NCBI GenBank assembly: GCA_025360815.1
Contig: JANYBL010000074.1
Location: 1-37,806, forward strand
DNA: 37,806 nucleotides
Direction of reading: 5' to 3'
Origin: Burkholderiales bacterium
GTDB taxonomy: Bacteria > Pseudomonadota > Gammaproteobacteria > Burkholderiales > Usitatibacteraceae
Under the pieces are notes generated by a model. That model made no database searches. It was not told the DNA's origin and was given only the letters and a program-made list of their open reading frames with translations. This document shows positions 17,272 to 26,277 of the stretch, piece by piece. A program made the position numbers and the translations under genes. Within the stretch, counting starts at the first letter, position 1; the number at the start of each line of letters is the position of its first letter.

Positions 17272-20200
17272 TTATGCCGCGTTATCGATCTGGGAGCCCG
17301 CGCCCATATGCACCTTGTTGCGCCCCCCGCGTTTCGCCGCATAGAGCGCCTGATCGGCCTCGGCGATCAACAAATCAAAGGGGCCTTCATCATCCGGAAT
17401 GCGCGAGCCTATACCAACCGAAACGGTGATGGCTAGTGCCGAGCGGTCCACCGCATCGCGCATAGTTTCCGCCATATTTTGGGCAATTTTTGCATTTGCA
17501 CCCGGTAACACGACAAGGAATTCTTCGCCACCATAGCGCGCCAACAAATCTTCGCTACGCCGCAAACAGCGCAACAGAGTTTGCGCGACACGTTTCAACA
17601 ACTCATCACCCGCCAAGTGGCCGTGCGTGTCGTTATATTGCTTAAAGTGATCTACGTCGATCATCAATATAGACAACGGCCGCTGCTGCTCTCGACAACT
17701 TAGCCAAACTGCATCGAGGTAACCGTCCACACGCCGGCGATTGGAGATACCAGTCAATCCGTCGATATGGGCGATGAGTTCGAGCCGACGATTTGCATCC
17801 GCCAGCTCACGTGTTCGCTCAGCCACCTTATTTTCGAGTTCTAGGTTTGCGCTTTCGAAGCGCGTTGTGCGACGGCGTGCCACAATCAATACTAATAACC
17901 AACCCAACGCTAAAAGTGCCAGCAACGTCAGTGTGCGCGCCAGTAACGTGGCATGCCACGCTGGCATAACTTCAAATTTATAGGGGCTAGTTTCGGACTC
18001 GCGTTCCAACGAGTCTTTCGCCCGAATGCGCATTGTGTAGTCGCCTGGCTTGAATGCCGAATAGGTATACGTGTGCGAGCTCGTCCAACCCGACATTGCG
18101 TCCTCTATGCCAACCATCCGTCCTTGGTAGCGCTTAATGCCATTGCGTGCCAATTCGGGCAACGAAAAATCAAATCGAAGACTGAAATCCCCTGACGAAA
18201 ATTGCAGCGGACGGTCGGGATTAATCGGCTGCTGAACCTCGGTGCCATCGGCAAAGATTTGCGTCACGCCACGCAACACCACCGAGTGCGGCATCTCACC
18301 AGCGATGGGCATCGGCGGCAGAGGCAGCATTGGCGGGATTGACGCGGTTGGTTTTGCCTGATTGATCCGGCTATGCAGGAGCAAGCTATTGGTACTCATA
18401 AATATTATGTTGCCGACTGAATCAACGAAATGGCTGTTAATTGCACCGCGCTTTAACGCACGAATATCATGCACTCGCCAATTGCCGTCCGCCATTTGCT
18501 GAAGGACGCGGCTATCGCTATAGGCCCAAAGAATTTTGTTCTTTTCGCCGTCGATTGTGGACACAAAGGTAAACGTTTCGGTAGCACCTCGCAGGGCGGC
18601 GAGATTGCCGAGATTGATTGGCGAGAATTTTTCGCCTTCAAGCCCAAACAATCCCGCGCGCGTACTTGCAACGACCATTCCATTGGGCAGCAAGCTGACC
18701 TCGGCGTTCGCGATTTGACCGACTTTAAGGCCATCTTTCTCGTCAAATCGCCGTGATCCAATCATCTCACCATCGGTCGAGAACCGGTAGCGCCATGCGC
18801 CATGCCGCGCGGTGCCAACCCATAACTCCTCGGCGCTAACCTCCGCCACATTGGTAACAGAGCCTTTCAAATCGTCTTGCGCTGGGGGCGAAACCTGAAT
18901 ATCAGCAAAGGCGGATATAGGGCTGGCAACGGCTCCCTGTCTTACCGCAAACTTGGCACCACCAATAAAGATTGATCGCAGCCCATCGTCGGTTCCCATG
19001 AAAATATGATTTGGGCGAAATCGGGAGCGTGTAAAAAGTCGCGGATAAAGCAGATCAGTTGAAACTTGCCGGGTGGTCCCGCCGGTAGCCTGGGTAGAAA
19101 TTTTGCCCGCAGCTCCGGTTGCCACGTCTGGCGAAGAACTGCCGGCTCGGCGCGTCTCAATCAGCATCAAGTGGTGCGCGCCCGCCAGCAAAGCCCGATG
19201 CGAATCGATACCAAGCAGATCGTACCCGTTCGTATCGCCCCACTTCACAGGCAAAAACTGGACGCTGCCCGCCTCGATCTTCGCTCTCATCATGCCGGCG
19301 CTGGTCAGCAAATAACGCTCTCCGCGCCATTCCGCTAGCTGCGAGATATTGCTGGTGACGCCATTTTCACTACCGAGCACCGACCATTCAGTGGGCCAAC
19401 GAATTTTATAAAGTACCTCCTCAGACAACACGAGAAGCGCATTGTTAACGCCCTGGTAAATACTCGTCAAATAGCCCGATTCAACATTGATCTGGCGCCT
19501 GACCTGCAGGTTCCCGTCCATTATATAAAGCGTACCTTCAGCACTCAACAGCCCAATCGTGCCGTCACTGAGGGCTATGCCACGCGAAAAATTTGTTGCT
19601 ACCGGCATATTTGCTGGCAGCTTCGCCGGGCTCAAAGTCGTCTCATCAAGGCGCCACCATTTGCCATCGGCTGCCGCGCCCAACAATCCGCCGTCACTCA
19701 GCGGTACCCAGATATGCACTAAATTGGTTAAAATTTTTGAAGCGGCAATGAGCTGCCAATCATTATTGTCGCCCTTGCTTCCAACCCGAATTTTTACCCC
19801 CTCACCACGAAATTGCAGAAACGTTTTTTCATTGTGTCGGATGATCAAGCCGAACTTTTGTTCATCGTACCAATGCATCGTGCTGTTATCAGCAGGGCTC
19901 CACAGGAAAACATCGTTTAGTGCGCGGAAATAGACGCCCTCCGGGGTGACCAGCGTTTCCCATATATCGGTAAATTCACGGGCAACCTTTGCATCACCGC
20001 CGCCGGCCTGGTTGATGCGATCCCTGAACAAAGGCGTAAGGTCTTTGAAGCTATTTTTGCCATTTTTATCGCGTTGTAAATAGCCAAAATAGTTAAATCC
20101 GCCAACATAGATACGACCATCGGCCGCAACCGCCAACGAGCGCACCAATTCGCCGTTAGGCAATGCAATCAAACGCCATTGCTCGCCGTCAAATTCCAAC

Positions 20201-20598
20201 ACGCCGCCCGTCGTACCGATATAAACAATGCCGGCGCTATCTTGGGCGACACAAAAGTGCTGTGGGAACACATCAATGTCAGGCACAAACCGATCAATCG
20301 GCGGGTTACCAACAATCGGCGCAGCGTTGTTTGCGGACGCCGCCGTGGGCGCGTTGACTTTAACCGCTGTCGCGGCTGCTTTCGCAACACTGTGTTTGTT
20401 CACGACACTCGGGATACTGGCCTCACCGTCGGCTTTGCTTGCTATCGCAAATGCAGGAGAAGCAATTGGCGGTTGGAGTGACAGTAACAAGGCAACGGCT
20501 GTGGCCGTCCTGAGGAAGCGGTAAGGCTGCCATCGGTCTTTTTTGCGAAAGGACAAAGCCATTCTTGTACAAAAAAATGACTTAAGGATTGTTTTCAT
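17272..20598 (-). CDS. Propeller-sensor diguanylate cyclase (Reg_prop/Y_Y_Y-GGDEF)
   Basis: A 1108-residue membrane protein predicted to make c-di-GMP. A signal or anchor sequence (about 25-55) is followed by some 750 residues of beta-propeller repeats of the two-component-regulator type, with units such as GTTGGVLEFDGEQW and VGTARHGAWRYRF. A Y_Y_Y-like beta domain (about 780-885) comes next, ending SETSPYKFEVMPAW. One span (about 893-916) leads to a short coiled coil and a GGDEF domain with intact active site GGEEF (1023-1027) and an inhibitory I-site RSED (1014-1017). No EAL domain is present. Starts at 20598 or the ATG twelve codons later are both possible. The ligand is unknown; carbohydrate sensing is common for this architecture but is only inference here. 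Confidence 0.93.
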   Translation of the reverse strand: MKTILKSFFCTRMALSFRKKDRWQPYRFLRTATAVALLLSLQPPIASPAFAIASKADGEASIPSVVNKHSVAKAAATAVKVNAPTAASANNAAPIVGNPPIDRFVPDIDVFPQHFCVAQDSAGIVYIGTTGGVLEFDGEQWRLIALPNGELVRSLAVAADGRIYVGGFNYFGYLQRDKNGKNSFKDLTPLFRDRINQAGGGDAKVAREFTDIWETLVTPEGVYFRALNDVFLWSPADNSTMHWYDEQKFGLIIRHNEKTFLQFRGEGVKIRVGSKGDNNDWQLIAASKILTNLVHIWVPLSDGGLLGAAADGKWWRLDETTLSPAKLPANMPVATNFSRGIALSDGTIGLLSAEGTLYIMDGNLQVRRQINVESGYLTSIYQGVNNALLVLSEEVLYKIRWPTEWSVLGSENGVTSNISQLAEWRGERYLLTSAGMMRAKIEAGSVQFLPVKWGDTNGYDLLGIDSHRALLAGAHHLMLIETRRAGSSSPDVATGAAGKISTQATGGTTRQVSTDLLYPRLFTRSRFRPNHIFMGTDDGLRSIFIGGAKFAVRQGAVASPISAFADIQVSPPAQDDLKGSVTNVAEVSAEELWVGTARHGAWRYRFSTDGEMIGSRRFDEKDGLKVGQIANAEVSLLPNGMVVASTRAGLFGLEGEKFSPINLGNLAALRGATETFTFVSTIDGEKNKILWAYSDSRVLQQMADGNWRVHDIRALKRGAINSHFVDSVGNIIFMSTNSLLLHSRINQAKPTASIPPMLPLPPMPIAGEMPHSVVLRGVTQIFADGTEVQQPINPDRPLQFSSGDFSLRFDFSLPELARNGIKRYQGRMVGIEDAMSGWTSSHTYTYSAFKPGDYTMRIRAKDSLERESETSPYKFEVMPAWHATLLARTLTLLALLALGWLLVLIVARRRTTRFESANLELENKVAERTRELADANRRLELIAHIDGLTGISNRRRVDGYLDAVWLSCREQQRPLSILMIDVDHFKQYNDTHGHLAGDELLKRVAQTLLRCLRRSEDLLARYGGEEFLVVLPGANAKIAQNMAETMRDAVDRSALAITVSVGIGSRIPDDEGPFDLLIAEADQALYAAKRGGRNKVHMGAGSQIDNAA

Positions 20599-21420
20599 CG
20601 TGCAATTTGGTTGTGAACCGGATGGGCGCTCTTTTTAGGCTTCCTCTAACGGGCTCTATACAGACACTTTTCTTGTCTTTTTCAACAACGTGCGCAAGCG
20701 CTCGATTTTTTCCTCAAAGAGAAGCCTTTGGATGTTGCTTGGAACCTATTCCCGGCAAGTGGCGAATTCTGGAGCGTTCATTACAACACAGTCGATTCAA
20801 AGTGTCATTACCAAAAGCCTGAAAGATTGTTAACAAAACAACACCCGCAATTGCGCACTCAGCAAGGGCCCGGCCGTCGCGGACTTGCCAGTGCGCGGCC
20901 GCAAAAGACCGTACGTTTAACGGACTCAGGTCCGCGCCCAGCCATTCAGGCAAAATGTCACAACGGGACGGTCGTAAAAATAGATGTACTGCCGCTTAAG
21001 CTGGACACCGAAACGGTTTAGGGTAGCGAAATGTGTCGCGAGCAACATAGAAAAGGCGGATGCTAGCGATTTCAAATGTTTGGCTGGGACGCGCCTAAAC
21101 GATATGTTCTCGTGCTTTCGACGCCGAGAATTCTTCGTCGCCTGGCTTTCGTGAACCGCCGAGAATACAGCAGCACTGTAATCCGAAAAAGCAAAGAAGC
21201 GGCAAACTGTTTCGTAATCGTAGACCTTAGACGTTAAGTATCGAAATACGATTCTTTCCGACCCACCGTGATCGTCCGCACAACAGTCTTCCATCGGCGG
21301 CTCTCATCGACCTAAGCCATTATTCAGGCTACGCTCTCCTCGCTTGCAAAACCAACAATTAAACCCATCTGAAATTTTGTAATTAGTCAGTATTTTGCAA
21401 CCATTATTTTAGGAGCCATT
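20599..21420. other. Long intergenic region without a recognised gene
   Basis: This 822-bp region lies between divergent genes. Short open frames exist on both strands, the longest being 122 codons on the minus strand at 20926-21294, but none shows a recognisable domain, a ribosome site or protein-like composition. No tRNA, repeat array or clear terminator was seen. Its right end must hold the peroxiredoxin promoter. Given the decay nearby, it may be eroded coding sequence. Confidence 0.5.
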
Positions 21421-22092
21421 ATGCCCGTCGCAACGTCATTACGAATCAACGATACCGCCCCCAATTTCACCGCAAACACTACCCACGGCCCGATCGATTT
21501 TCATCAATGGATCGGCGATAGCTGGGCGATTTTATTTTCACATCCCAAGGATTTCACCCCGGTCTGCACGACGGAATTGGGCTATATGGCCAAGATCGAG
21601 CCTGAATTCACCAAGCGCAACACCAAGCTTATTGGCTTGAGCTTGGATGCAGTCGACAACCATGCCAAATGGGCGAGCGATATCGAGGAAACGCAGGGCG
21701 CTAAGGTCAAGTACCCCATGATTGGCGACACCGATTTAAACGTCGCCAAACTCTACAACATGCTACCCGCCGAAGAGCCCGGCACAGCCGACGGCCGCAC
21801 CGCCGCCACCAATGCTACCGTGCGCTCAGTATTCGTCATCGGGCCAGATAAAAAAATCAAACTAATGATGACTTACCCGATGACAACAGGCCGTAATTTT
21901 GATGAAATTTTGCGCGCGCTCGACTCGATGCAACTCACCACCAAATATAAAGTTGCTACACCCGTCAATTGGAAAAACGGCGAAGACGTGATTATTGCCG
22001 GATCGGTAACAGATGAGGATGCCAAGAAGATTTATCCTGAGGGGTGGAAGACGGTAAAACCGTATTTACGGGTCGTCAAGCAGCCGGGCTAA
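21421..22092 (+). CDS. 1-Cys peroxiredoxin (Prx6 type)
   Basis: A thiol peroxidase that reduces hydrogen peroxide and organic peroxides. The 223-residue length and the long C-terminal extension (VATPVNWKNGEDVIIAGSVTDEDA, then KKIYPEGWKTVKPYLRVV) mark the Prx6/AhpC-TSA 1-Cys group. The peroxidatic cysteine is Cys49 in HPKDFTPVCTTE, and no resolving cysteine is apparent. The start at ATG 21421 has an excellent AGGAG site at 21411-21415. It is monocistronic: the next genes downstream are the decayed ars genes on the other strand. Confidence 0.95.
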   Translation: MPVATSLRINDTAPNFTANTTHGPIDFHQWIGDSWAILFSHPKDFTPVCTTELGYMAKIEPEFTKRNTKLIGLSLDAVDNHAKWASDIEETQGAKVKYPMIGDTDLNVAKLYNMLPAEEPGTADGRTAATNATVRSVFVIGPDKKIKLMMTYPMTTGRNFDEILRALDSMQLTTKYKVATPVNWKNGEDVIIAGSVTDEDAKKIYPEGWKTVKPYLRVVKQPG

Positions 22093-22245
22093 TCCGATCA
22101 ACATGCTCGAGCTCCTCTTCTGGCGGGGGCTTTGGGCAGGTGGTCGTCCTGTTTGGTGACGGCGGATATGTTTCAACAAGCAGCAGAACTAAACCTTCCC
22201 GCTGCTACCGAGTGCCAACCGCGCCACTGGAAACGCCGCGTCGAT

Positions 22246-22323
22246 CTTGTTGTTAACGGCGGCGTTGGTTGCAGCGTTAGTGGCGACGTTGGTGGCGACG
22301 TTGACGGCGACGTTAGTGACCGA
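22246..22323. repeat. 12-bp period low-complexity tract
   Basis: Units of the form gttrgtggcgac repeat in register at 22276, 22288 and 22300, with eroded copies on both sides. Read on the minus strand they give a VATN-type repeat in the tail of the arsC remnant. It is probably slippage-generated sequence in a region under no constraint. Confidence 0.75.
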
Positions 22324-22650
22324 ATCACCAGCCGACTCACTGGCCGAATCGGCGCCCGGTCCACTCCCCGTCTCACCGCTCGTTTTAGATCCAGTTTCAA
22401 TCCCGGTTTCAATCGCGGTTTCAACGCCCGAAACTGCGGTTCGGTGGATACGTTTCAATTCATTCGCGAGTGCCAAATGCGCCCGCTTTTCGATGGGCAG
22501 ATTCACTAAAAACTCGATGCGCCGCTTGATGGCGAAATAGGCCTGCTCAAACGCGGCGCGCTTTGTCTCGTCATCACCATTGGTGTCCGATGGATCGGGG
22601 AAACACGAGTGCGCGGTCGCCGGATGTCCCAGCCAGACGGGGCACGCTTC

Positions 22651-22672
22651 ACCTGCTGCGTACCTGCTGCGT
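22651..22672. repeat. Exact 11-bp tandem duplication disrupting arsC
   Basis: acctgctgcgt occurs twice in tandem. Removing one copy restores the reading frame from RDNAAG to EACPVW in the arsC remnant, so the duplication is the frameshift event. Confidence 0.9.
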
Positions 22673-23006
22673 TATCGCGAACAGCGATGATGATGTCCAG
22701 ATGCGGTGCGTCGGGTTTGGCAAAATTATCCCAAGAATTACGTTTGAATTACGCGCGCGCATAGCCTCATTTTTCGACAACCTCCAGCGCGAAAGGATTG
22801 GGCGACGACTTCGGTTGGCTACTCGCGCTGAACGCTTGGAATTTGCCCTCACACAGCTTGTTCAAGAGCGCTTCGGCCATGACCGAGCCGGCTAATGGTG
22901 CGTAAATAAAGAGAGAACGTTAAAGATCTGATCAGTCATGACAACACACCGTTCGCTTTACAATCTCAGCGACGTCGTAAGAGATGTTTTCATTGCAGAA
23001 ATTGCT

Positions 23007-23471
23007 GTCAGGCAGGAGGTGTTGCGACGATCACCACCTTCGGTCGCGCCGAGGTCAACTTTCTTTTGGCGGCTGTATTCCCATAAACCGGGACGGTATC
23101 AAGTAAGCGAAAGCGCTCCTACGCAATGCTGGATGGGTCAAGCAACCATTATTTATCTGCTTTGACCTAACAGCAATTTGCACCCTGCTCTGCCGTAATT
23201 GCGGTGTCGGTATTTTGTAATCGCCGACAAATCTCTTGCTATTCGTCATCGCTATCGGCCTGAAATCCAAGATGGCCAACTCCGGTCGAGTCGGCACACT
23301 GAGGCACGCTCAGAAATCGCGGAATGGATGCGCGGATCATCAAGCATCCATTTCGCATAATTAGGTTTTTGGATGGTTGGCGTGACACCAAACATTGCTG
23401 AACAAAAACGTGTGCTGTGCTCAAGGCTGTTCAATGCTGTTCAATGCAGCATGCGCGTGACATCGCTTCAT
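23007..23471 (-). pseudogene. Degraded arsI/cadI-like glyoxalase-fold metal resistance gene
   Basis: On the minus strand the ATG at 23471 overlaps the arsR stop as ATGA and opens MKRCHAHAALNS. After a 10-bp duplication the frame continues LEHSTRFCSAMFGVTPTIQ, then KPNYAKWMLDDPRIHSAIS, typical of the ArsI/CadI family (vicinal-oxygen-chelate fold). A further shift gives TGVGHLGFQADSDDE. Later pieces ANCC*VKADK*WLLDPSSIA*E match the family's cysteine pair and DPxGIAWE segment, but with three in-frame stops at positions normally Tyr or Trp. The gene is clearly inactive. ArsI lyases cleave the C-As bond of organoarsenicals; whether the ancestor was ArsI or the related CadI cannot be settled. Confidence 0.8.
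23426..23445. repeat. Exact 10-bp tandem duplication disrupting arsI/cadI
   Basis: gctgttcaat is repeated twice in tandem. On the minus strand this duplicates attgaacagc and shifts the frame between HAALNS and LEHSTRF near the start of the arsI/cadI remnant. Confidence 0.9.
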
Positions 23472-23812
23472 GCTGCTCCCCTTTTGGGAATGGCGATGGG
23501 CTTTTTCTGTGGTTTGCAATCAACTTTCGTAGGGCAGCTCGCCCCCGCGCAACAGTTCTCGGTCAAATATTCGACTAGGCCGGTCATCGTCGAAAAATTG
23601 ACAGCGTGGATAAGCGAGCGCTCGTTTGGTGCGGCAACCGTCAGCCCGGCGCCGATCAGCTCTTTCCAGTGAAATGAGAGCATGCCGCTGGCAACTTCTA
23701 GTCTTTCGGCAATAACGTCGGCGGTCAACCCCTCGCGTCCCGCCTCAACCAACAGACGATAGATGCCGAGCCGTGTTTCTTGTGCGGCGCTGACGATGCT
23801 TTTTTTCTACAT
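23468..23812 (-). pseudogene. arsR: arsR-like ArsR/SmtB repressor, start region broken
   Basis: The minus strand encodes most of an ArsR-family winged-helix repressor: AAQETRLGIYRLLVEAGREG, then LTADVIAERLEVASGMLSFH, WKELIGAGL, and a C-terminal LVEYLTENCCAGASC with the cysteine pair used for arsenite binding in many proteobacterial ArsR proteins. The expected start ATG at 23812 is followed at once by a TAG codon, and the N-terminal helix is a few residues short. Translation from a TTG at 23752 would lack the first helix. It heads the decayed arsR-arsI/cadI-arsC set, so a non-functional state is likely, though a leaky or alternative start cannot be excluded. Confidence 0.78.
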
Positions 23813-23976
23813 TTCTAGTAATGTCGAAACATACGACGAGCTGTCAAGCTCGCTTCGAATTCTTCTTTGCGCAATGATTCTGGACTTCTCGCCAAACTCA
23901 TACCGCCGTTCTGCCTGGCCAGATTTTGCAGAAATGCCCCACTGAGGACACGGCCGTGATCGAGACATCCGCGCTG

Positions 23977-23982
23977 TATAAT
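23977..23982 (+). promoter_or_regulatory. Candidate -10 element for hflX
   Basis: A perfect TATAAT lies 35 bp before the hflX GTG start. The -35 region (about 23954-23959) does not match TTGACA well, so this is only a plausible sigma-70 promoter. Confidence 0.4.
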
Positions 23983-24017
23983 TCAAGGTTACGCTATCAA
24001 CCAAAAAGAACCAGCCC

Positions 24018-25481
24018 GTGCAAAAAGAGCCCGCATCAGCAACAGAACAAAAAATGAAGTTCGCAGTCGTAGCGGCGGTTCAGCTCCCCAGTGTCAGCGA
24101 TGTCGAGTTTGAGGCGTCGTTAACCGAGCTCCGCGAGTTGGCTAAAACCTTGGGCTATAAAGTTATCCGCACTTTCACGCAAAAACGGGCGGGATTCGAT
24201 TCGGTAGCTTATCTGGGCAAAGGTAAGCTCAAGGAAATTCGCCACTATGTCGGCAATCAGCCAGATGCAGACAATGAAAATGGCGAGGCTGATCTACCGG
24301 ATGCTGCAGATGGACAACCAGCAGATCACGCCACTGAAGAAATCGACGCGCTCTTGATCGATCATGAAATCTCGCCCTCCCAGGCGCGCAATCTTGAAAA
24401 CGAGATTGGTTGCGAGGTGATGGATCGCACAATGGTGATCCTCGAAATCTTTCATCGCAATGCCCGCTCCCGTGCGGCACGGGCGCAGGTCGAGATCGCG
24501 AGGCTTGGCTACATGGCGCCGCGACTGCGCGAGATGGCGAAGCTGGTTGGTCCACAGGGGAGACAGCGTAGCGGCACCGGCGGGCGCGGGTCGGGCGAAT
24601 CGCATACCGAATTAGATAAGCGCAAACTGCGCGATCGCATTGCCGAATTAAATCAAGAGATTATTGCAATGGAAGCGGAGCGCAAGACGCAACGCGCACG
24701 CAGGCAGGAAAGCCAGGGGCTCAACCACGTCGCCATCGTCGGCTACACCAACGCGGGCAAATCCACGTTGATGCGCGCGCTGACGGGTAGCGAGGTATTG
24801 GTTGCCAATAAGCTATTCGCAACACTAGATACGACCGTACGCGCGCTCCATCCGGAGACGGTTCCACGCATTTTGATGAGTGACACCGTCGGTTTTATTA
24901 AAAATTTACCTCACGGGCTGGTGGCCTCGTTCAAATCAACGCTGGATGAAGCACTGGATGCATCGCTTTTGCTGCATGTGATTGACGCGAGTGACCCGGG
25001 GTTTGAGCGGCAATTGCAGGTGACCGATGAAGTGCTGGCCGAGATTGAGGCCGATTCTGTGCCAAAGATTCTCGTGTTTAACAAGATTGATTATATTGGC
25101 GCTGAAGGCAGCGGAAGCGACGATAAAGCAAATAAAGCCAACACAACCAATGCGGCCCATACGGCCCATGCGGCCCATACGGCCGCGCAACGTGAGCATG
25201 AAGCAATACTGCGCGCCAAGTATCCTGGTTGTATTGTCATGAGCGCGTATCGCCGGGAAGATATCGTTGCCCTGCACCAACACATAGTGTCATTTTTCCA
25301 GCAAGATTTAATCGAGGCAGAGCTTTTTTTACCTTGGTCGCAGCAACAACTGCGCGGAAATATTTTTGCAAGTTGTGAAGTGATTGGTGAACGTGCCGAA
25401 GTTGAGGGCGCGTACTTTAGCGTGCGCGGCGAAGCGACATTGGTCGAGGGATTGCGGGAGCAGATTGAGTCGGCAACGTAA
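24018..25481 (+). CDS. hflX: HflX, ribosome-associated GTPase
   Basis: HflX is a GTPase that splits stalled or heat-damaged 70S ribosomes. In 487 residues one sees the N-terminal HflX domain (FTQKRAGFDSVAYLGKGKL, LIDHEISPSQARNLE), the glycine-rich linker GPQGRQRSGTGGRGSGES, a coiled coil, and the GTPase domain with G1 GYTNAGKST (242-250), G3 DTVGF and G4 NKID. Two insertions stand out: an acidic Asp/Glu/Ala segment at about 80-108, and an Ala/His/Thr/Asn-rich segment just after NKID, encoded by a 9-bp period repeat. The start is GTG at 24018. In many proteobacteria hflX follows hfq; here it stands alone. Confidence 0.95.
   Translation: MQKEPASATEQKMKFAVVAAVQLPSVSDVEFEASLTELRELAKTLGYKVIRTFTQKRAGFDSVAYLGKGKLKEIRHYVGNQPDADNENGEADLPDAADGQPADHATEEIDALLIDHEISPSQARNLENEIGCEVMDRTMVILEIFHRNARSRAARAQVEIARLGYMAPRLREMAKLVGPQGRQRSGTGGRGSGESHTELDKRKLRDRIAELNQEIIAMEAERKTQRARRQESQGLNHVAIVGYTNAGKSTLMRALTGSEVLVANKLFATLDTTVRALHPETVPRILMSDTVGFIKNLPHGLVASFKSTLDEALDASLLLHVIDASDPGFERQLQVTDEVLAEIEADSVPKILVFNKIDYIGAEGSGSDDKANKANTTNAAHTAHAAHTAAQREHEAILRAKYPGCIVMSAYRREDIVALHQHIVSFFQQDLIEAELFLPWSQQQLRGNIFASCEVIGERAEVEGAYFSVRGEATLVEGLREQIESAT
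25152..25184 (+). repeat. 9-bp period in-frame repeat within hflX
   Basis: Alternating gcggcccat and acggcccat units occur in tandem and encode an Ala-Ala-His/Thr-Ala-His run in the loop after the NKID motif. The period is a multiple of three, so the frame is kept, in contrast to the 10-11 bp duplications elsewhere. Confidence 0.85.
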
Positions 25482-25656
25482 ATTCAAATAGCGACATTTT
25501 GCGATGCCGCTATTCAGCCGTGTCGGTATCTCAAACTAATACAAGCGCTGTTTTTCGATGATGGGGCTTATGCGTCACCATTAACACAGCGCATTTTTGC
25601 GGTGTTGCACGAATACTTTTTTGCGATGTGTCGATCGAACCTGATACATCGTAGCG

Positions 25657-26277
25657 GTGATAACGAGACGCATCAGGCGAGTCATCAACCCATCGCGATC
25701 AAGCCAAAAACGAGGAACCAATACTGGTTACCGCCCGCTCGGTATCGACACGCACCGTGTTAACGTTTTTTTACTAGTCTGCACAGTCGCTGCGTTGGCT
25801 TTGGTTAGCCCGCAATCGATCGCTGACCTACTTTCGCCAGTTGAACAGAGAATGGTGGATTCGATCAAGGCGCGGTCACCGGCGGCGTTGCAGTTGCTTG
25901 AGCGAGCGGTCAATATAAACAGCTGCACCATGAACCACGGCGGCGTGCGCGAGGTGGGAAAGCACTTTCGCGCACAGCTTGATGAAGTTGGCTTCGTCGC
26001 TAAATGGGTGGACACGCCGGCTGCCCTGTAGCGTGCTGGGCATACTGTTGCGACACACCAAGCGAGGGGGAAGCCAGACGGCAAAGACCAGGGAAAGCTG
26101 AGGGGGAGTCAACAAGCTAAACGGCTGTTGTTGATTGGACATCTCGATACCATGTTTGAAAAGGACAGCGCCGTCGCAGCATGGAAGCCGGACGCGAACG
26201 GTAAGCGCATTGCCGGGCAAGGTGTGTCGGACATGAAGGGTGGCCCATTGATAGCTGATTGCTCGGCTAGTTTTTAA
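25657..26277 (+). pseudogene. Truncated M20-family metallopeptidase (carboxypeptidase G2-like)
   Basis: The frame from 25657 encodes a signal-like segment (VFLLVCTVAALALVSPQSIA), then LSPVEQRMVDSIKARSPAAL, LLERAVNINSCTMNHGGVREV and KWVDTPAAL, closed by a TAG at 26029-26031. The same frame continues past the stop with LLLIGHLDTMFEKDS, the HxD metal site of M20 peptidases, and RIAGQGVSDMKGG, the next metal-site motif. It then ends after a few unrelated codons at 26277, missing about 200 C-terminal residues including the catalytic Glu and the dimerisation domain. The stop and the truncation make it inactive. Its end overlaps the 3' end of the convergent btuF-like gene by 11 bp. Confidence 0.85.

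Larger units (their letters stand above)
22189..22939 (-). pseudogene. arsC: Degraded arsC-like arsenate reductase (LMW phosphatase family) with low-complexity tail
   Basis: The minus strand carries the remains of a thioredoxin-type ArsC. It begins MTDQIFNVLSLF at 22939, where the catalytic CTGNSARS motif has decayed to FTHH-stop. A one-base shift then gives VMAEALLNKLCEGKFQAFSA, two in-frame stops (EK*GYARA*F), and SWDNFAKPDAPHLDIIIAVRDNAAG. An 11-bp tandem duplication at 22651-22672 then breaks the frame before EACPVWLGHPATAHSCFPDP and a normal C-terminal helix (KRRIEFLVNLPIEKRAHL). After about 22430 the frame runs into repetitive Val/Ala/Thr/Asn and Glu/Thr/Gly codons foreign to ArsC. Loss of the nucleophile Cys, the stops and the frameshifts make it non-functional. 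Confidence 0.85.

Noticed and set aside
20926-21294. A 122-codon minus-strand ORF in the spacer before the peroxiredoxin gene
   Set aside because: No ribosome site, no recognisable motif, and a composition that looks like random translation; the spacer is listed as unassigned.
22173-22540. Several overlapping ORFs on both strands in the repetitive tract
   Set aside because: They arise from the low-complexity repeats being open in several frames; only the arsC-remnant frame connects to a known protein.
23807-24004. A 65-codon minus-strand ORF between arsR and hflX
   Set aside because: It lies across the likely promoter regions of both genes and has no domain similarity that I can see.
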